Of a stretch of 64,000 bases of DNA, positions 60,301-64,000 are shown piece after piece; position 1 is the first letter of the stretch; every line of letters starts with the position of its first letter. The DNA is from Rhodococcus koreensis (GTDB lineage: Bacteria; Actinomycetota; Actinomycetes; Mycobacteriales; Mycobacteriaceae), in NCBI RefSeq assembly GCF_900105905.1, contig NZ_FNSV01000005.1, positions 6,696,001-6,760,000 on the forward strand, in the 5' to 3' direction. Both the position numbers and the translations under genes were made by a program. Under the pieces are notes generated by a model. It worked only from the letters and a program-made list of their open reading frames with translations, searched no databases and had not been told where the DNA came from.

Positions 60301-63300
60301 CGATCTCCCTGTTCTTTGTTGATGGGGTTCATGGGCGAGCCGAACGAGGCGAGCGCCTCGTTCACGACGGAACCGACTTCGCCGATCCACCGCGGCTGAG
60401 TCATGTCCTTGTGCTCGCAGTCGAGGTCGTGGTTGACGATGGTCCCGGTCAGGTAGGGCCGCCACAAGTCGTACGTCGCCGCGGTCGCAGGATTCCTGGC
60501 CGCGGTGAAGAAGAGCATGTCGGAGTCCACGACGATCTGTGAGGGTTCGGATTCGAGGCGCACGGCGTTCGCGAAGTTGTCGATCATCGCGGCCGGTGTG
60601 TGCTCGTTGATCCCGGCGAGGGCACTGCCCTCGCCGCGCAGGATGTCGATCACCTGTTGCCGGTCGAGTCCACCGCCGCGGTGCGGCTCGGTGTCGGAGG
60701 CGAGGAGCGGTTCGGGGTCGTAGCCGACCATGTAGAGCAGCGCGGCGAGCGCGTCCTGCTCCGTCGGCATCGACGCCCACGCGTCCGACGGGAAGGAGTC
60801 GAGCATGACGAGCATGCCGAGTTTCTCGCCCTGATCCTGCAGTGCGCCCGCGATGGCGTGCGCGACGACGCCGCCCAGCGACCATCCGAGGAGGTGGTAC
60901 GGGCCCGTCGGCTGCACGGTCCGCATGTGCTCGATGTATTCGGCGGCCATGTCCTCGAGCGTTTCCGGCGGCCGCTTGGACGTCGACAGGTTGGAGGCCT
61001 GCACGCCGTACAGCGGGTAGTCGTCGTCGATGTGCCGCAGCAGGCCTGAATAGCCCCAGCTGATTCCGCCGGCGGGGTGGAAGCAGAACACCGGCGCCTT
61101 GGATCCCTCGGTGCGGAACGGAAGCAGGACGGCGAGTGCGTCGGCGTCGTGATCGTCGTCGAGACGGCCCGCCAGCTGGGCCACGGTCGGCGCCGCGAAC
61201 AGCGAGGCCACCGTCGCGGTGACGGACAGCCGCTTCGAGATCGCGCTCATCAACCCGGCCGCCATCAGCGAGTGGCCACCGAGGTCGAAGAAGCTGTCGT
61301 CGATGCCGACCCGCTCGATGCCGAGGGCCTCCGCGAACAATTGGCACAGCACCTCTTCGCGGGCCGTGCGCGGCCCCCGCTCGGACACCTGCAGGGACAG
61401 GTGCGGAACGGGGAGCGAAGACTGGTCCAGCTTGCCGTTCGGCAGGGTGGGGAACTCGTCGACGGCGATGAACGCCGCCGGGATCATGTAGTCCGGCAAC
61501 CGGCTGGCGGCGCGGCGGTGCAACTGGTCGGGGTCGATCCGGCCACCCGGCACCGACGTGGCGTACGCGACCAGCCGCTGATCACCGGGCCGGTCCTCGC
61601 GGACCACGACGACGATGTGCTCGACGTCCGGGTCACCGGACAGCACGGCCTCGATCTCGTTGAGTTCGATACGGAATCCGCGCACCTTGACCTGCGAGTC
61701 GGCCCGGCCGGTGAAGTAGATCTGACCGTCCCGGCCCCACCACACCACATCCGACGTCCGGTACATGCGGCTGCCCGGCTCCGCGAACGGGTCGGCGATG
61801 AACCGTTCCGCCGTCTTGGGGCTCTGGTTGCGGTATCCGCGGGTGACGCTGTCGCCCGCGAGATACAGCTCGCCGGACACGCCCGGGGGTACCGGCCGCA
61901 GCGCGTGGTCCAGGACGTAGGCGTGCTTGCCCGGATCGACGACGCCGATGGGGACGGGACCTTCGTGTCCCGGTTCGACGAGGGCGAGGGTGGCGTTGAC
62001 CGTGCACTCGGTGGGTCCGTACGCGTTGAACAGCCGGCGGCCGGGTGCGTACCGCTCGATCAGCTGCGGGGTGAGCTTCTCGGCGCCGAGCATCAGGTCG
62101 ACGCCCTCCGGGATGGGATGCTCCGGCGGGAACGCGGCGGCGAAAGACGGTGGCACACCGACGAAGTTCACGTCGTATTCGTTGATGACCCGGGCGAGGG
62201 GCTCGCCGGGGATGCGGTCGGCGTCCGTCGCGACCACCAGCGTCCCGCCCGAGAGCACCCCCCACATGATCTGCCAGAACGCGAGGTCGAAGCTGATGGA
62301 CGAGAAGTGCAGCGCACGCGTGGTGTGGTCCATGCCGATCACGTCCGACTGCAGCGACAGCAGGTCCGCGATGCCGAGGTGGGGGACGACCACGCCCTTG
62401 GGAACTCCCGTGGACCCGGACGTGTAGATGAGATACGCGGCGTCGTCGAGTTGCAGCGGCCTGGTGCGGTCGGCGTCCGTGGGGGTGCCGACCGGCTGGG
62501 TGTCGAGCAGCGCCTGCAGGTCCGGATCGTCCAGGTCGAGAACGGGCACGGCGGTGCCCAGCGGCGTGCGGTCGGGCACACCGACGGACGAGGTGAGAAT
62601 CGCGATCGGGGCGCCGTCGGCGAGCATGTGCGCGATCCGGTCGGCCGGGTACATGGGGTCGACGGGAAGATATGCGGCACCGCTCTTCAGCACGGCGAGG
62701 ACACTGATGATCAGCTCGGCGGATCGGTCGAGGGCGAGCGCGACCACGTCGCCGGGGCCTGCGCCCCGCGAGATCAGCAGGTGGGCAATCCGGTTCGCGC
62801 GTTCGTCCAGCTGCCGGTAGGTGAGCGAGACGGCGGGCCGCACGCTCGATCCGACGACGAGGGCCTCGGCGTCGGGGGTGCGGGCCACCTGCTCCGAGAA
62901 GTACTCGTCGAACGTGCGGGCGGGAATGGAGTGCTCCGAGTGCGACCATTCGCCGAGCACCCGCTCCCGCTCCTGCGGGGTCAGGACGTCGAGCAAACCG
63001 ATCCGCTGCTCGTGATTCGCGACGAGGCGCTCGATCACCACGGCGAGTCGGTCGGCGAGGGATTCGACCGTTGCGACGTCGAAGAGTTCGGTGGAGTACT
63101 CGAACGTGACGTCGACGCCGCCGCTCTCCGGACGTTCCTGGAAGCGGAGCGCCAGATCGAATTTCGCGGACGTCGCGTCGAGCATCCGCACGGCCGCGGT
63201 CGTTCCGTCGAATTGCTCCGCCGCGGCGTCCTGCTTCCAGTGCGAGAGCATCACCTGGAACAGGGGGTGGCGGGCCGACGACCGTGGGGGATTGACCAGT

Positions 63301-64000
63301 TCCACGATGCGGTTGAACGGTACGTCGGCGTGGTCGACGGCGTCGAGGTCGACAGCCCGGACCCGGTCCAGCAACTGGTCGAACGTCGGGTCGCCCGAGA
63401 CGTCGGTCCGCAGCACCACTGTGTTGATGAAGCAGCCCACCATCGCGTCGAGGTCGGGGTGACTACGACCCGCGACGGGCACCCCGAGGGCGATGTCCTC
63501 CCCGGCGCCGAGCCTTTCGAGGAGTACGGCCACCGCGGCATGGACGATCATGAAGAAGCTCGCGCGCCGCTCGGCGGCCAGCGCATCGACGGCCGCGTGC
63601 AGCGACGGCGACAGCGTGCGGTGCACGCTCGCGCCGCGATTGGTGGGCAGGGCAGGTCTCGGGCGGTCGGTGCGCCAGCCCAGTTCGAGCGGCAGCCCGG
63701 CGAGTTGCTCACGCCAGTAGTCGAGCTGGCCGGTCAGCAGCGGGGTCGCGTCGTCGCCGGCGCCGATGCGTTCGCGCTGCCACACGGCGACGTCCGGGTA
63801 CTGCAGCGGCAGCGGCGTGAACTCCGGTGCCCGTCCGGCGCGGCGGGCGTTGTACGCGAACGCGAGATCGTCCAGCAGCTTCGACTGCGACCATTCGTCG
63901 CCGATGATGTGGTGCATCAACAGGACCAGCGTGTGCTGCGGTTCGTACAGCACCGCGCGCAGCGGCGGCTGGTCGGTGAGTCCGAGCCCCACCGTCGTCA
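60297..64000 (-). CDS. Nonribosomal peptide synthetase, C-terminal part (C-A-PCP-TE)
   Basis: At least 1,230 residues are visible; the gene continues beyond the right edge. In order there are a condensation domain (HHIIGDEWS near the visible start), an adenylation domain (YTSGSTGVPKGVV, NAYGPTE, YRTSDVV, GRADSQVKVRGFRIE), a carrier domain (DLGGHSLMA) and a thioesterase (GWSLGGV). By-eye selectivity residues read about D-L-W-G-M-G-A-V-N-K; I cannot assign the amino acid. The TE shows this is the last module. With the aryl carrier and siderophore genes, a catecholate-type siderophore (rhodochelin or heterobactin-like) is likely. Confidence 0.9.
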   Translation of the reverse strand, partial: TTVGLGLTDQPPLRAVLYEPQHTLVLLMHHIIGDEWSQSKLLDDLAFAYNARRAGRAPEFTPLPLQYPDVAVWQRERIGAGDDATPLLTGQLDYWREQLAGLPLELGWRTDRPRPALPTNRGASVHRTLSPSLHAAVDALAAERRASFFMIVHAAVAVLLERLGAGEDIALGVPVAGRSHPDLDAMVGCFINTVVLRTDVSGDPTFDQLLDRVRAVDLDAVDHADVPFNRIVELVNPPRSSARHPLFQVMLSHWKQDAAAEQFDGTTAAVRMLDATSAKFDLALRFQERPESGGVDVTFEYSTELFDVATVESLADRLAVVIERLVANHEQRIGLLDVLTPQERERVLGEWSHSEHSIPARTFDEYFSEQVARTPDAEALVVGSSVRPAVSLTYRQLDERANRIAHLLISRGAGPGDVVALALDRSAELIISVLAVLKSGAAYLPVDPMYPADRIAHMLADGAPIAILTSSVGVPDRTPLGTAVPVLDLDDPDLQALLDTQPVGTPTDADRTRPLQLDDAAYLIYTSGSTGVPKGVVVPHLGIADLLSLQSDVIGMDHTTRALHFSSISFDLAFWQIMWGVLSGGTLVVATDADRIPGEPLARVINEYDVNFVGVPPSFAAAFPPEHPIPEGVDLMLGAEKLTPQLIERYAPGRRLFNAYGPTECTVNATLALVEPGHEGPVPIGVVDPGKHAYVLDHALRPVPPGVSGELYLAGDSVTRGYRNQSPKTAERFIADPFAEPGSRMYRTSDVVWWGRDGQIYFTGRADSQVKVRGFRIELNEIEAVLSGDPDVEHIVVVVREDRPGDQRLVAYATSVPGGRIDPDQLHRRAASRLPDYMIPAAFIAVDEFPTLPNGKLDQSSLPVPHLSLQVSERGPRTAREEVLCQLFAEALGIERVGIDDSFFDLGGHSLMAAGLMSAISKRLSVTATVASLFAAPTVAQLAGRLDDDHDADALAVLLPFRTEGSKAPVFCFHPAGGISWGYSGLLRHIDDDYPLYGVQASNLSTSKRPPETLEDMAAEYIEHMRTVQPTGPYHLLGWSLGGVVAHAIAGALQDQGEKLGMLVMLDSFPSDAWASMPTEQDALAALLYMVGYDPEPLLASDTEPHRGGGLDRQQVIDILRGEGSALAGINEHTPAAMIDNFANAVRLESEPSQIVVDSDMLFFTAARNPATAATYDLWRPYLTGTIVNHDLDCEHKDMTQPRWIGEVGSVVNEALASFGSPMNPINKEQGDR

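Noticed and set aside
1..64000. Insertion sequences, prophage genes or CRISPR arrays
   Set aside because: No transposase, integrase or phage structural motif and no regularly spaced repeat array was seen. The DUF222-HNH gene at 35641 is the only repeat-family-like gene and has no terminal repeats.

Overview
The window is high-GC DNA from an actinomycete, most probably a Rhodococcus of the jostii/opacus group. Evidence for this is the Rhodococcus-type catABC and two-component phenol hydroxylase genes, the EspG/PPE-like type VII secretion proteins and MmpL transporter typical of mycolic-acid bacteria, frequent GTG starts and 4-bp ATGA/GTGA gene overlaps. Coding density is very high; no gap between genes exceeds about 240 bases. 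I see no insertion sequence, prophage or CRISPR array.

Bases 1-12300 are an aromatic funnel to the 3-oxoadipate pathway. A guaiacol O-demethylase P450 (gcoA, with the first codons of gcoB at the left edge) and a two-component phenol hydroxylase (pheA2-pheA1) each lie divergent from paralogous AraC-type regulators. Both produce catechol, which catA, catB and catC convert toward 3-oxoadipate enol-lactone under an IclR regulator, CatR. Between them lie a Tat-exported multicopper oxidase, a double-hotdog thioesterase, and a short intradiol-dioxygenase relative that has lost two of four iron ligands but carries a near copy of the catA promoter boxes.

Bases 12300-23500 are central sugar metabolism: the Entner-Doudoroff operon zwf-edd-eda between two ROK regulators, a sugar-porter MFS protein, and a gluconate module (GntR-type regulator, gntP, gntK) that also yields 6-phosphogluconate. 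Bases 23500-31200 hold lipid and drug-efflux genes: an HSL-type esterase, a MarR/MFS divergon, a transglutaminase-like protein, a monoacylglycerol lipase, a PYROXD2-like oxidoreductase and a CYP125/142-like P450. The initiator tRNA and a DUF309-Lon-domain gene pair follow.

Bases 32500-37000 carry an orphan type VII secretion substrate module (WXG100-like, lipoprotein, PPE/EspB-like, EspG) and a DUF222-HNH protein. Bases 37000-47500 are acyl-CoA catabolism under three TetR regulators. One operon has an ACAD10/11-type dehydrogenase, a separate APH-type kinase and an SDR, resembling the 4-hydroxyacyl-CoA phosphorylation route. Bases 48100-52000 are a translationally coupled alkylation-repair operon: two O6-alkylguanine methyltransferases, an ECF-like sigma factor, an unassigned 2-oxoglutarate oxygenase, AlkB and AlkA. 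An MmpL transporter and a minimal family A DNA polymerase follow.

Bases 55900-64000 lead into a siderophore locus: a DUF3533 membrane protein, a free-standing aryl carrier protein, a probable IdeR box, an EntS-like exporter, a siderophore-binding lipoprotein, and the C-A-PCP-TE end of a nonribosomal peptide synthetase cut by the right edge.
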